From contig JAUUDE010000005.1 of assembly GCA_030826915.1 (NCBI GenBank), forward strand, positions 1 to 40,864: DNA of 40,864 nt, given 5' to 3'. Every line of letters begins with the position of its first letter. The first letter of the stretch is position 1. This stretch comes from Thiomicrospira sp. Its GTDB lineage: Bacteria; Pseudomonadota; Gammaproteobacteria; Thiomicrospirales; Thiomicrospiraceae. Position numbers and translations under genes: made by a program. Shown here in pieces: positions 17,756-26,032 of this stretch. The notes below the pieces were generated by a model. That model was not told the origin of the DNA. It ran no database searches and was given only the letters and a program-made list of their open reading frames with translations.

Positions 17756-19756
17756 CTAAAAATAGTACACACTGACAATATGAAATGTTAATAAGATAGG
17801 CAGTGTCCAAACTGCCAGAATGTGACCCCAACCAAATAACTTTCTGAACTTACTGGCAAAATAAGTTGCTGTTTTATGCTCAACACCGAGCCACATTGCC
17901 ATTAATCCACCTATCACCAATACCAGAATAAAATCAATCAACAGCCATTGATTAAGGCCTTCTCCACTTAAATTACCAGTATGTAATAACAAAGTAGCAA
18001 CGGCTATTAATCCAATCACAACATGGATTAAACGCATACCATTAAAAAAGCTTTTAAGCTTGTGAAAATACCGTTTACTCAGCGATAGACTCATCGCCAA
18101 TAAAGAAAGCCCTAACAAAGTGAAGCCGGTAATTTGTTTATTAAAACCATCCAACCAAATTTGATCATAGCCGCCTGACAAGACAGTATCGCTAGCAGGA
18201 ATTTCAGGCATAAAGCTGATCATCAACGCTAATAAAAAAGTGACAAAACCAACTGTTAGCAAACCTTTAAAGTACGGAGCAGCTTGTTTAGCTACTTTTC
18301 CACCCGTTTCTTCTTCTAATAGAGATTGCAGTTTTGGCTGACAAGAACCACAAACAGTACAGGCATGCGTTTTCTGCTGTAAATCATCAATAGTTTGGCA
18401 GCCGGAGATAATGGCATCGGAAAGTTCGCCACGGGTGACACTCATACAATTACAAACAATGGCATTTTCCGGCCAATAGGCGATAGACGCCTCATTACTT
18501 GGAAAAAAGTTACCTGAGTATTTGAATTGAATAAATTTGATTAGAGAGAAACGACGCTTGCTAGAGACTGCTTCTGCTAGGCGATTTGCTTCTTGCCATT
18601 CACCGATACCAATGACATACACCACGCGGTTATTATCTGCCAATATACAACGGTAATTGCCTTTTTGATCTTGGTATTCGTAAACCTTAATACCTTGTCT
18701 TTGAAGATCTTCCTCTGAGCCTGCACAGAAAACTTCGATTCCAGCTACTTTAAGAAACGTGGTAAATTCAGAACCTTGATATACACCCTGCTTACCTAAT
18801 AGATGATTAACCGCCACACTAGCTTGATCATAACCAGGTGAAACAATTCCTAAGGTCTGATTTTTGTATTCGGCACAATCTCCAATTGCGTAGATATCAT
18901 CGTCAGAGGTTTGTAAATATTCATTTACCACAATACCTGTGGCGTAGGCCAATTTGGCTTGTTTGGCCAATTCGATATCTGGCTTTGAACCAGTGGCAAA
19001 AACCAATGTATCACATTTAAAAACCTCATCTGAATGCGCTGTATGAAATCCAATTAATCGATCTGCTTCATCGGAAACAATCTCTTTGATTAAACAGTCT
19101 GATAAAACATCTATCCCCTGTTTTTCAAAGAACTGTTGAACTTTTTCAGCTGACGTTTTATTTAACTGACGATAAAGCACCCAAGCATTGACATCAACAA
19201 TGGTCACCTTAGTTCCATGACGACTTAGCCCTTTGGCTATTTCTAACCCTAAAAGGCCTGCTCCAACGACAACGGTATGATGACTACGCCCCATACGAGC
19301 CAATAAATGATCAGCATCTTTTAAATCTCTAAAAGTGTAAACACCTCTAACATCAAGGTTTTTTACCGGAGGAACAAAACTTTTTGCCCCAGTAGCAAAC
19401 ACCAACTTACTATAAGGTTGTCTAATCCCTTTTTTATCAACAACATACTTCTTTGATGTATTGATTTCTGTGATTTTATTACCTAAATGTAACTTAACTT
19501 GTCCAGAACTGAATATGGGATCATTTGCTATATCAAAATAAAGATCTTGATTGGAGACTTCACCAGACAAATAGAGAGAGAGTTTAACTCGGTTATAAGG
19601 AAGGTAATCTTCGTCGGCATAAAGTACAACCGCCTGCTCTGATTGTTCAGCGAGTTTTTGGCAGTAGTTGATTCCAACAGGCCCACCGCCAATAACAACG
19701 ACAGGATATTCTGTAGGCTCGACACTTTGTATATTTGAAGAATGCTCAACGCTCAT
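17756..19756 (-). CDS. NirB-like FAD/[2Fe-2S] reductase fused to a bis-haem b membrane domain
   Basis: A 666-residue fusion. Residues 15-400 are an NAD(P)H-FAD disulfide-reductase-like module as in NirB (VIGGGPVG, VVVGAGLLGLE, DDIYAIGDCAEY). Residues 434-475 are a BFD-type [2Fe-2S] domain with CNC at 435-437 and CGSC near 469-472. Five helices follow (about 499-516, 541-560, 575-593, 604-624, 643-665). Helices 3 and 5 each carry an HX13H pair: H578/H592 and H645/H659. Basic loops 561-574 and 628-640 put the flavin and Fe-S part in the cytoplasm, so the histidines can hold one inner and one outer haem b, as in ferric reductase/NOX-type domains. Predicted role: NAD(P)H to periplasmic cytochrome c electron transfer. 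Confidence 0.85.
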   Translation of the reverse strand: MSVEHSSNIQSVEPTEYPVVVIGGGPVGINYCQKLAEQSEQAVVLYADEDYLPYNRVKLSLYLSGEVSNQDLYFDIANDPIFSSGQVKLHLGNKITEINTSKKYVVDKKGIRQPYSKLVFATGAKSFVPPVKNLDVRGVYTFRDLKDADHLLARMGRSHHTVVVGAGLLGLEIAKGLSRHGTKVTIVDVNAWVLYRQLNKTSAEKVQQFFEKQGIDVLSDCLIKEIVSDEADRLIGFHTAHSDEVFKCDTLVFATGSKPDIELAKQAKLAYATGIVVNEYLQTSDDDIYAIGDCAEYKNQTLGIVSPGYDQASVAVNHLLGKQGVYQGSEFTTFLKVAGIEVFCAGSEEDLQRQGIKVYEYQDQKGNYRCILADNNRVVYVIGIGEWQEANRLAEAVSSKRRFSLIKFIQFKYSGNFFPSNEASIAYWPENAIVCNCMSVTRGELSDAIISGCQTIDDLQQKTHACTVCGSCQPKLQSLLEEETGGKVAKQAAPYFKGLLTVGFVTFLLALMISFMPEIPASDTVLSGGYDQIWLDGFNKQITGFTLLGLSLLAMSLSLSKRYFHKLKSFFNGMRLIHVVIGLIAVATLLLHTGNLSGEGLNQWLLIDFILVLVIGGLMAMWLGVEHKTATYFASKFRKLFGWGHILAVWTLPILLTFHIVSVYYF

Positions 19757-19820
19757 GAAATTATGAAACCCTTTATGCTTTTTATGCTTGTTTCAATTTC
19801 ATCGACGTTGATAAAATTTA

Positions 19821-19877
19821 TTTTTTTCAAAAAAAAAACAAAAAAAGCTCATACCGGAAATTTGTTCCAGTATGAGC
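19821..19877 (-). terminator. Leader terminator (candidate attenuator) before the electron-transfer operon
   Basis: On the minus strand, GCTCATAC (19877-19870) pairs perfectly with GTATGAGC (19854-19847), with an inner GGAA/TTCC pairing, followed by TTTTTTT and more T-rich sequence. It lies about 170 bases after the cysG stop and ends about 65 bases before the start of the FAD membrane reductase. That is more consistent with a leader attenuator than with a simple cysG terminator, though it could be both. Confidence 0.8.
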
Positions 19878-19887
19878 CTCTCCACTC
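19874..19887 (-). promoter_or_regulatory. Candidate antiterminator hairpin GAGU-N6-GCUC
   Basis: Minus strand GAGT-GGAGAG-GCTC: a four-pair stem (one G-U) with a six-base loop whose fourth base is G. Its GCTC is the first four bases of the terminator 5' arm, so the two structures exclude each other. The same stem and spacing occur in the nrtA leader. Confidence 0.45.
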
Positions 19888-19915
19888 TAATTATTTCTTT
19901 TTGTGTACCTGTATA

Positions 19916-19931
19916 AGAAAGTTCTATGCCA
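19916..19931 (-). promoter_or_regulatory. Candidate sigma-54 promoter of the electron-transfer operon
   Basis: TGGCATAGAACTTTCT on the minus strand: -24 TGGCA matches; the -12 part is TTTCT instead of TTGCT, so the invariant G is lost. This is the weakest of five similar elements here. The expected start near 19905 would give a leader containing the hairpin and terminator. Confidence 0.4.
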
Positions 19932-19994
19932 AAGTTCTTGAAAGACGGTTTTTCAATAAAAAACTAACAGTTACTCTTTTTAAACACAGAATCC

Positions 19995-20042
19995 TGCACC
20001 AATAAATAACAAAATACAAACTTATTAAACCAAAATAGTGCA
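19995..20042. promoter_or_regulatory. Candidate NtrC-type enhancer sites
   Basis: TGCACC at 19995-20000 (a perfect half-site) and TAAACC-N5-AGTGCA at 20026-20042 (9/12 to TGCACC-N5-GGTGCA). They lie 90-135 bp upstream of the candidate sigma-54 start, the normal NtrC distance. Confidence 0.35.
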
Positions 20043-20044
20043 AG

Positions 20045-21439
20045 CTATGAAATGCATAAACGTTGCCTCACTTTAATCACATCACCTATCACAATCAATG
20101 CAGGTGGCTTAATTTGATTATTCTGTATGATTTCTGTGAAATGCGATAACTCTGTAATTGTCACCTTTTGCTCTGGTGTCGTTCCTTTTTCGATAATTGC
20201 CACCGGCATTTCAGGATTCACACCATTGCTTAATAAGCCTTTTTGAATTTTAGGTGCGTTTTTAATTCCCATATAAAACACCATCGTATCGCCAGACTGA
20301 GCCAAACGAGCGTAGTCAATTCCTTCTGCTCCTGCTTGCTGATGACCTGTAATCAATGCAACTGACTGAGAAAATTCACGATGCGTTAAAGGGAAACCTG
20401 CATAAGCAGAACAACCCGCTGCTGCGGTAATACCAGGTACAACTTCATAAGAAACGCCATGCTGAACTAACACTTCAGCCTCTTCCGCTCCACGACCAAA
20501 GATATAAGGATCGCCACCTTTTAAACGCGCAACTCTTTTACCTTGCTTGGCTAATTCCACCATCATTAGCCCAATATCAGGCTGCTGGACTTTATGCCAT
20601 TTATCTTTTTTACCAACGTAAATACGTTCAGCTTCACGACGAGCCATTTCAATAATTTCAGGAGCAACCAGACGATCATATAAAATAACATCCGCTTGTT
20701 GTAAAAGGCGCAGAGCTTTAAAGGTCATAAGGTCAGGATCACCTGGCCCAGCACCAATCAGATAAACTTCACCTTCTGGAATCTCTTGACCCGATTTTTT
20801 AACGGCATTAATCTCATTTTCAATATAGCTTTCTGCCTCTTCAACACGACCTTGCACCGTTTTATCTATAAATGTACTGACTAAAAGCTTTTCCCAAAAC
20901 GCTTTTCTTCCATCTAGGTCTTGAATTGCCTCTTTTACCTTTTGACGGTATCGCCCAACCAAATCGGTTAAACGACCAAAACCTGCAGGAATTAACGTTT
21001 CTAAACGGGCTTTCATCACCCTTGCCAAAACAGGAGAACGGCCACCCGTTGAAATTGCTATGGTCATTGGTGACCTATCCACAATGGCAGGTAGTATAAA
21101 ATCACAGTATTCAGTTTGGTCTGCTACATTGACAGGAATGTTATTAACCTGGCAATATTGATAGACCGCTTGATTAATCTCTTCATCATCGGTTGCCGAT
21201 ATTACATATTTGGGCTTGGCGATATGCTCAATGACTTCTGTCGAAAACAGATCCATCTGCCACACAATTTTTCCATGTGACAAATGATGCTTCATCTCAG
21301 TTTTTAGCTCTGGGGCAATAACAGTAACAATGGCGCCAGCTTTAATAAAAAGATCCGCCTTACGCGCCGCTACTGCTCCACCACCTACAATTAAGCAGTG
21401 TTGGTCTTTTATATTGACAAATATGGGTAAATAATCCAC
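20045..21439 (-). CDS. cysG: Sirohaem synthase CysG
   Basis: A 464-residue fusion (E. coli CysG is 457). The N-terminal half is precorrin-2 dehydrogenase/ferrochelatase (VDYLPIFVNIKDQHCLIVGG with GGGAVAARK; ISTGGRSPVLARV). The C-terminal half is uroporphyrinogen III methyltransferase (GAGPGDPDLMTFKALRLLQQ; LKGGDPYIFGRGAEEAE; GITAAAGCSAYAG). It makes sirohaem, required by NirB. Start: the longer frame begins with TTG at 21475; GTG at 21439 has AAGGAA at good spacing and begins VDYLPIF like the family's MDYLPLF, so it is chosen. It faces away from soxYZ and sits in the nitrate cluster. Confidence 0.96.
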   Translation of the reverse strand: MDYLPIFVNIKDQHCLIVGGGAVAARKADLFIKAGAIVTVIAPELKTEMKHHLSHGKIVWQMDLFSTEVIEHIAKPKYVISATDDEEINQAVYQYCQVNNIPVNVADQTEYCDFILPAIVDRSPMTIAISTGGRSPVLARVMKARLETLIPAGFGRLTDLVGRYRQKVKEAIQDLDGRKAFWEKLLVSTFIDKTVQGRVEEAESYIENEINAVKKSGQEIPEGEVYLIGAGPGDPDLMTFKALRLLQQADVILYDRLVAPEIIEMARREAERIYVGKKDKWHKVQQPDIGLMMVELAKQGKRVARLKGGDPYIFGRGAEEAEVLVQHGVSYEVVPGITAAAGCSAYAGFPLTHREFSQSVALITGHQQAGAEGIDYARLAQSGDTMVFYMGIKNAPKIQKGLLSNGVNPEMPVAIIEKGTTPEQKVTITELSHFTEIIQNNQIKPPALIVIGDVIKVRQRLCIS

Positions 21440-21588
21440 AGAATTCCTTTTTTTATTCAAACCTGAGTAGTTCAATTTTTTATTGCTATTTTGTTATGCT
21501 TTAGTTTAGCGTTTAATATCAAATTAATTCATTTAATTTATGCGATTTTTTATAATATTCTTTACTTAATTACTCTTAAAAAACCAAA

Positions 21589-21606
21589 TTAACCAGGCCT
21601 GGTTAA
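21589..21606. repeat. 18-bp perfect palindrome TTAACCAGGCCTGGTTAA
   Basis: The longest copy of the recurring AGGCCT-centred element. On the minus strand it is followed by a T-rich tract (TTTGGTTTTTT), so as RNA it could also fold into a terminator-like hairpin. Confidence 0.75.
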
Positions 21607-21810
21607 CTTTCTTTTTGCTTTCAATTCTTAACAAACAATGACAACAGTTTATACACTAAAAAAAATTTACCACGACCTATAAAACTCTATCTTACTGATA
21701 TATAAAGCTTTAATTTATAAAAAAACGGTCTCAATAGTTTTTCAACAAAAATAAACTCATAAAAATACCGCTTGCCTTCTTACTTTTAAGGATTAATCTG
21801 GAATTACGAA

Positions 21811-21832
21811 AATATTAGACCTCGCTAATATT
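21811..21832. promoter_or_regulatory. Inverted repeat upstream of soxY (possible operator)
   Basis: AATATTAG-N6-CTAATATT, perfect 8-bp arms, ending 59 bases before the soxY ATG. The symmetry suits a dimeric repressor operator or a 5'UTR hairpin; no T-run follows. Confidence 0.5.
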
Positions 21833-21891
21833 TAATCAACTGAGTGTTTAATTTTATAACACTTTACTTTCAAACCAGGAGTTTAATTATT

Positions 21892-22359
21892 ATGAAACGT
21901 AGATCATTTTTAAAAAGTACTTTAGCGACTGGTGCTGCCGTTGTTGCGGCTAACGCTGGTCTTTTAACACCAACGATCGTTCTCGCTGACTGGAACAAGA
22001 AGGCATTTTCTGCTAAATCAACCGATGATGCTTTGAGTAATGTCTTTGGTTCAGCCACTGCAGAAGAATCAGGAGACATTAAACTTAAAGCGCCGGCCAT
22101 AGCGGAAAATGGTGCAGTTACTCCAGTAACGGTTGATGCTTCTGGTTTAGCAGGCGTTGAATCTATTGCCATTATGGCAAGTAAAAACCCGCAACCTCTT
22201 GTTTGCCAATATACATTCAGTGCTGGTGCGGTAGGTTATGTCTCAACTCGAATTAAAATGGGACAAACCATGAATGTCATTGCTGTTGTAAAAACAGGCG
22301 ACAAACTACTTAAAGCACAACAAGAAGTCAAAGTAACCATTGGTGGTTGTGGTGGGTAA
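21892..22359 (+). CDS. soxY: Sulfur-oxidation carrier protein SoxY
   Basis: A 155-residue carrier of sulfur intermediates in the periplasmic Sox thiosulfate-oxidation pathway. It has a Tat signal (RRSFLK then ATGAAVVAANAGLL) and the diagnostic C-terminal GGCGG, whose cysteine carries the substrate. The upstream in-frame ATG at 21844 would put 16 extra residues before the Tat motif; AGGAG about ten bases before 21892 supports the later start. It pairs with soxZ 71 bp downstream. Other sox genes are absent from the window, so this is a separate soxYZ locus, common in sulfur-oxidising gammaproteobacteria. Confidence 0.96.
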   Translation: MKRRSFLKSTLATGAAVVAANAGLLTPTIVLADWNKKAFSAKSTDDALSNVFGSATAEESGDIKLKAPAIAENGAVTPVTVDASGLAGVESIAIMASKNPQPLVCQYTFSAGAVGYVSTRIKMGQTMNVIAVVKTGDKLLKAQQEVKVTIGGCGG

Positions 22360-22430
22360 AAAACCTACACAAACAACAATAACTAGAACAAACAAAACAT
22401 TAAAGTTTAAGACTTTTAAAGGATGACAAT

Positions 22431-22742
22431 ATGAGTATTAAAATCAGAATGCGTAGTAAATCAAAAGGTGGCGTTGCAGAAGTTAAAGCACTTATTAAAC
22501 ACCCAATGGAATCTGGCGCACGTATGAATAAAAAAACCGGCAAGCCTTATCCAGCTAAATACATCGATATGGTTCAAGTTTCTGTAAATGGCACTCCTGC
22601 TGTAGATGCACAATGGTCAGGTGCTGTATCAGCAAATCCATACATGGCTGTAAAAGTGAAAGCTAATTCAGGTGATAAAGTGGAAGTTTCTTTAACAGAT
22701 AACACGGGTGCTAAAGGAAATTCAGCCATCACTCTCAAGTAA
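22431..22742 (+). CDS. soxZ: Sulfur-oxidation protein SoxZ
   Basis: A 103-residue immunoglobulin-like partner of SoxY, with which it forms the SoxYZ carrier. The family pattern is clear: SIKIRMRSKSKGGVAEVKAL, IKHPMESG, then SANPYMAVKVKANSGDKVEV. It has no own signal peptide and is exported with SoxY through Tat. AAAGGA precedes the ATG. It is followed by a long hairpin terminator shared with the convergent nasA gene. Confidence 0.96.
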   Translation: MSIKIRMRSKSKGGVAEVKALIKHPMESGARMNKKTGKPYPAKYIDMVQVSVNGTPAVDAQWSGAVSANPYMAVKVKANSGDKVEVSLTDNTGAKGNSAITLK

Positions 22743-22777
22743 ATTGAATCTTTGAAAAATTTTAATTAAAACCAATC

Positions 22778-22834
22778 ATCCCAAATAACCATAGCCGCAA
22801 GGGGTATAAAGACCTGGTTGTTTGGGATTTTTTA
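22778..22834 (+). terminator. Intrinsic terminator after soxZ
   Basis: A 14-pair stem, ATCCCAAATAACCA with TGGTTGTTTGGGAT (one G-T pair), a loop of about 23 bases, then TTTTTT. It lies between convergent soxZ and nasA. T-richness on the other strand is weaker, so it is mainly for soxYZ. Confidence 0.85.
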
Positions 22835-22860
22835 TGTCAATTTGAAAGAATAACATTTGT

Positions 22861-25557
22861 TCATTTCAGTTCTTTTGCAAGAATCTCAGTCAATTCTGGC
22901 ACACACGAACCGCAATTGGTTCCGGCTTTCAGTGCTTTCCCTATCGCTTCAACTGAAGTAAGTTTGTCTTTATGAATCGCCTCAACAATGGTGTTGATTC
23001 CAACTCCAAAACAAGAACAGATGGTCTGCCCTTCATCTTTGGCACCTGATTGTTGCCCTGCTAGTAGACTTAAACGCGTTTTAGCGTCGATTTCGTTTTT
23101 TGTAAAGACGGAACCTAGCCAGCTTCGGCTTGGCATTTCGATACTTGGTGCAATAAACACAACAGACTGTAAACGACCGTCAACAATACGAGCACTACGA
23201 TAGCGATCACCACTTGCATCCTGATATTGAACCTTATCACCATCTAGACCTAAAATAGAATCCGTCCATACTTCTAAATCTACTGGTCGCACCGTACAGG
23301 CAATTTCATATCGGTAGAACTGCTTGCCTTTTACCTTGACCCAATACTCGATTCCCTGAGTTTCAATCGGCTCACGACTTAAAATAAAGCCATACCATTT
23401 GGCCTTAAACGGTTCAATTTTTACTGGCGAATGTTTGGACTCTGGCTGACCTGAAAGCGGATCTCCCACGGGTTGAACCAGTACATCCACACGACCATGG
23501 CTAGAGTATTGCGCCGTCCAGTGAATCGGCACAAATAAGCTTCCTGGACGAATGGAGTCACTAACCTCAACACGAGCAATCACCTGCTTGCCTTCACCTA
23601 ATGGGCTAGTTAATTTAGCGAGTTCACCCTCAACTAACTGATACTTTTTGGCATCGTCAGGATGAACCGTTACATAGACTTCGTCCTTGTGCGCCATCAA
23701 CTTAGCGGTTTTCGCGGTTCGAGTCATGGTATGCCACTGGTCACGAACACGACCCGTATTCAATATCAATGGAAACTCTTCAGTTGTTGGATGCACTGGA
23801 GGTCTAGGTGTTATAGCAATAAACTGCGCTTTACCGCTAGCAGTAAAGAATTTACCATCTGCAAACATGCGTTTAGTACCATTTGGACTATTTGCTGATA
23901 ACGGCCACTGGAAGGACTCCATTGAAGAGTATTCACCTTCACTGATTTTATCTAATAAGGAGATATCAAAATCACGTGTACCGTTATTTTCAAAACCAGA
24001 TAATGCTGCGTGTTCTCTAAAAACATCTGCGGCAGATTGATAATTAAATTCTTTATCAAAGCCCATTTTTTTAGCAACTTCGCTTAGAATCCACCAATCG
24101 GGCTTGGCGTTTTCAGGCCCTTGCATAAACTTGCGTTGACGAGAAACGGTTCGGTCTGAATTGGTGACAGTTCCATCGGTTTCACCCCAAGTTAAGGCTG
24201 GTAATAATACATCAGCTACATTTGTGGTATCCGTGCTTTGAACACAGTCTGATACCACAACCATTTCACAATCAAGCAAAGCTTGTTTAACGGCATCGGC
24301 ATCAGGCATAGAGACCACTGGATTAGTATTCATAATCCAAATAGCTTTGATTCTTTTATCGGCCACCGCTTGGAACATATCAATCGCTTTCAAGCCGTTT
24401 TCTTGTGCCATATTGTTGGCATTCCAAAAACGTGAGACCAAATCGATACTTTCTGGCTTATTAAAGTCCATGTGAGCGGCAAGTTGGTTGGCTAATCCAC
24501 CCACTTCACGACCACCCATTGCATTAGGTTGACCAGTAATTGAGAATGGTCCCATACCCTCTTTACCGATACGCCCTGTTGCTAAGTGGCAGTTAATAAT
24601 AGCGTTGGATTTATCCACTCCTGAAGAGGACTGATTAACCCCTTGCGAATACAAAGAGACCATTTTTTGACGTGCCACGGCCCATTCAAAAAATTGGCGC
24701 AAGTCTTGTTCATCCAGTTCACACTGCTCGGCAACTTCGGCAATGCTGCCCTGTTGTTCCTGTGCTTTGTCAATGGCTGCTTGAAAACCTTCAGTGTTAT
24801 TTTCTATAAATGTCGTATCCAAGACATTGGCTTCTGACAATTGCGATAACAGTCCATTAAACAACACAGCATCTGTTCCTGGCTTTAAAGCGAGATGCAA
24901 GTCTGCGATATCACAGGTTGCTGTTTTACGAGGGTCAACGACCACAATTTTCAAATCTGGGCGACGACGCTTTTCAGCGGCTATACGTTGATAGACAATC
25001 GGGTGTGCCCAAGCGGTATTTGAGCCAACAATCACAATCAAGTCGGCTAAATCTAAATCTTCATACGAACAAGGAACCGTATCCGAACCAAAGGCACGTT
25101 TATAACCAACTACCGCGGAGGCCATACACAAACGAGAATTGGTATCGATATTGGCACTTCCCATAAACCCTTTAATCAGCTTATTGGCCACGTAGTAATC
25201 TTCGGTTAAAAATTGCCCCGATACATAAAAAGCTACGGCATCCGAACCATGCTCTTTGATTACCGAACTGAATTTATCTGCAACGGTGGCTAATGCTGAA
25301 TTCCAGCTAACGACTTCTCCATTCACTTGTGGTTCTAACATACGACCATCAAAATCAACCGTTTCACCTGCTGAAGAGCCTTTAACACACAAACGCCCAA
25401 AGTTAGCCGTATGATTTTCTGAGCCGACAACCTTCACCTCAAACGAATCGAGATTTGTACCCGATTTTTTGACTGGTTTAGGCGAGATATCCATCCCACA
25501 ACCAACCCCACAATATGGGCAAGTGGTTTGGATTGTTTGGTTTTCTGACATTGGCAT
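22861..25557 (-). CDS. nasA: Assimilatory nitrate reductase catalytic subunit NasA
   Basis: An 898-residue molybdopterin enzyme that reduces nitrate to nitrite in the cytoplasm. N-terminal [4Fe-4S] motif CPYCGVGCG at residues about 13-21; molybdenum-ligand Cys near 143 in SRLCMASAVVGYKRAFGSD; MGD-binding blocks (IVVVDPRKTATCDIADLHL, WIMNTNPVVSMPDAD). A C-terminal BFD-type [2Fe-2S] domain (about 846-893: ICSCFGVG and TNCGSCVPEL) marks the NasA class that takes electrons from a FAD reductase; the protein encoded at 28573-29811 is the natural donor. A second ATG two codons in is possible. It follows nirD by 63 bp, probably in the nirB operon. Confidence 0.96.
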   Translation of the reverse strand: MPMSENQTIQTTCPYCGVGCGMDISPKPVKKSGTNLDSFEVKVVGSENHTANFGRLCVKGSSAGETVDFDGRMLEPQVNGEVVSWNSALATVADKFSSVIKEHGSDAVAFYVSGQFLTEDYYVANKLIKGFMGSANIDTNSRLCMASAVVGYKRAFGSDTVPCSYEDLDLADLIVIVGSNTAWAHPIVYQRIAAEKRRRPDLKIVVVDPRKTATCDIADLHLALKPGTDAVLFNGLLSQLSEANVLDTTFIENNTEGFQAAIDKAQEQQGSIAEVAEQCELDEQDLRQFFEWAVARQKMVSLYSQGVNQSSSGVDKSNAIINCHLATGRIGKEGMGPFSITGQPNAMGGREVGGLANQLAAHMDFNKPESIDLVSRFWNANNMAQENGLKAIDMFQAVADKRIKAIWIMNTNPVVSMPDADAVKQALLDCEMVVVSDCVQSTDTTNVADVLLPALTWGETDGTVTNSDRTVSRQRKFMQGPENAKPDWWILSEVAKKMGFDKEFNYQSAADVFREHAALSGFENNGTRDFDISLLDKISEGEYSSMESFQWPLSANSPNGTKRMFADGKFFTASGKAQFIAITPRPPVHPTTEEFPLILNTGRVRDQWHTMTRTAKTAKLMAHKDEVYVTVHPDDAKKYQLVEGELAKLTSPLGEGKQVIARVEVSDSIRPGSLFVPIHWTAQYSSHGRVDVLVQPVGDPLSGQPESKHSPVKIEPFKAKWYGFILSREPIETQGIEYWVKVKGKQFYRYEIACTVRPVDLEVWTDSILGLDGDKVQYQDASGDRYRSARIVDGRLQSVVFIAPSIEMPSRSWLGSVFTKNEIDAKTRLSLLAGQQSGAKDEGQTICSCFGVGINTIVEAIHKDKLTSVEAIGKALKAGTNCGSCVPELTEILAKELK

Positions 25558-25620
25558 AAAAGGGTCTTCTTTAAACTTAGAAATTAATTAATGATGGCTA
25601 TAAACACTTAGGGTTTTAGG

Positions 25621-25941
25621 CTACAACTTAACGAGTACTTGGTTATTTTCAATTTTAGTTTCGTAAGTAGGAATAGAGACCCCTTCCACATCCATACACT
25701 CACCTGTTTTTAGGTTGTAATGTTGTTTTTGTAGAGGCGCAGCCACCATAAACTCACCTTTTAAGTCTCCAATCAAACCTCGAGACATCACATTGGCTTT
25801 ACCAATTGGATCGTAATTATTTAATGCATATACTTCGTCATTTATATAAAACAATGCAACTTGGGTATCATTAATTAGAGCCGCAACTCCTGAATTTTTA
25901 ACTAAGTCATCTGTAGAACAAACTTGTACAAATTCACTCAT
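25621..25941 (-). CDS. nirD: Nitrite reductase small subunit NirD
   Basis: A 106-residue Rieske-fold subunit of cytoplasmic NADH-nitrite reductase. The fold is kept (ALFYINDEVYALNNYDPIG; MVAAPLQKQHYNLKTGECMD), but the Cys/His cluster ligands of true Rieske proteins are missing, as is normal for NirD. The ATG at 25941 has AAGGAA eight bases upstream, so the extra 14 residues of the longer frame (from 25983) are dropped. It is separated from nirB by 91 bp containing two copies of the AGGCCT palindrome. Confidence 0.94.
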   Translation of the reverse strand: MSEFVQVCSTDDLVKNSGVAALINDTQVALFYINDEVYALNNYDPIGKANVMSRGLIGDLKGEFMVAAPLQKQHYNLKTGECMDVEGVSIPTYETKIENNQVLVKL

Positions 25942-25960
25942 TTTGTTTTCCTTATTTTCT

Positions 25961-25995
25961 ACCAGGCCTAGTATCTTTAACAACCAGGCCTGGTT
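25961..25995. repeat. Two AGGCCT palindromes between nirB and nirD
   Basis: ACCAGGCCTAGT at 25961-25972 and the perfect 14-mer AACCAGGCCTGGTT at 25982-25995, ten bases apart. Either could form a hairpin in the nirB-nirD mRNA, but there is no following T-run on the minus strand. Confidence 0.7.
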
Positions 25996-26032
25996 AAATT
26001 ATATTTGTGTAATAATTCGCTATAATTGATTG

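Larger units (their letters stand above)
21440..21891. other. Divergent intergenic region cysG/soxY
   Basis: About 450 bp, strongly AT-rich. It holds an 18-bp perfect palindrome (21589-21606), a separate 8-bp inverted repeat (21811-21832) and the soxY ribosome site AGGAG. I do not see a convincing promoter for either gene by eye, and no GGTGCA half-site. Confidence 0.6.

Noticed and set aside
22778-22834. CCTGGTT within the soxZ terminator counted as another AGGCCT repeat
   Set aside because: The AGGCCT core is absent; it is explained by the terminator stem.
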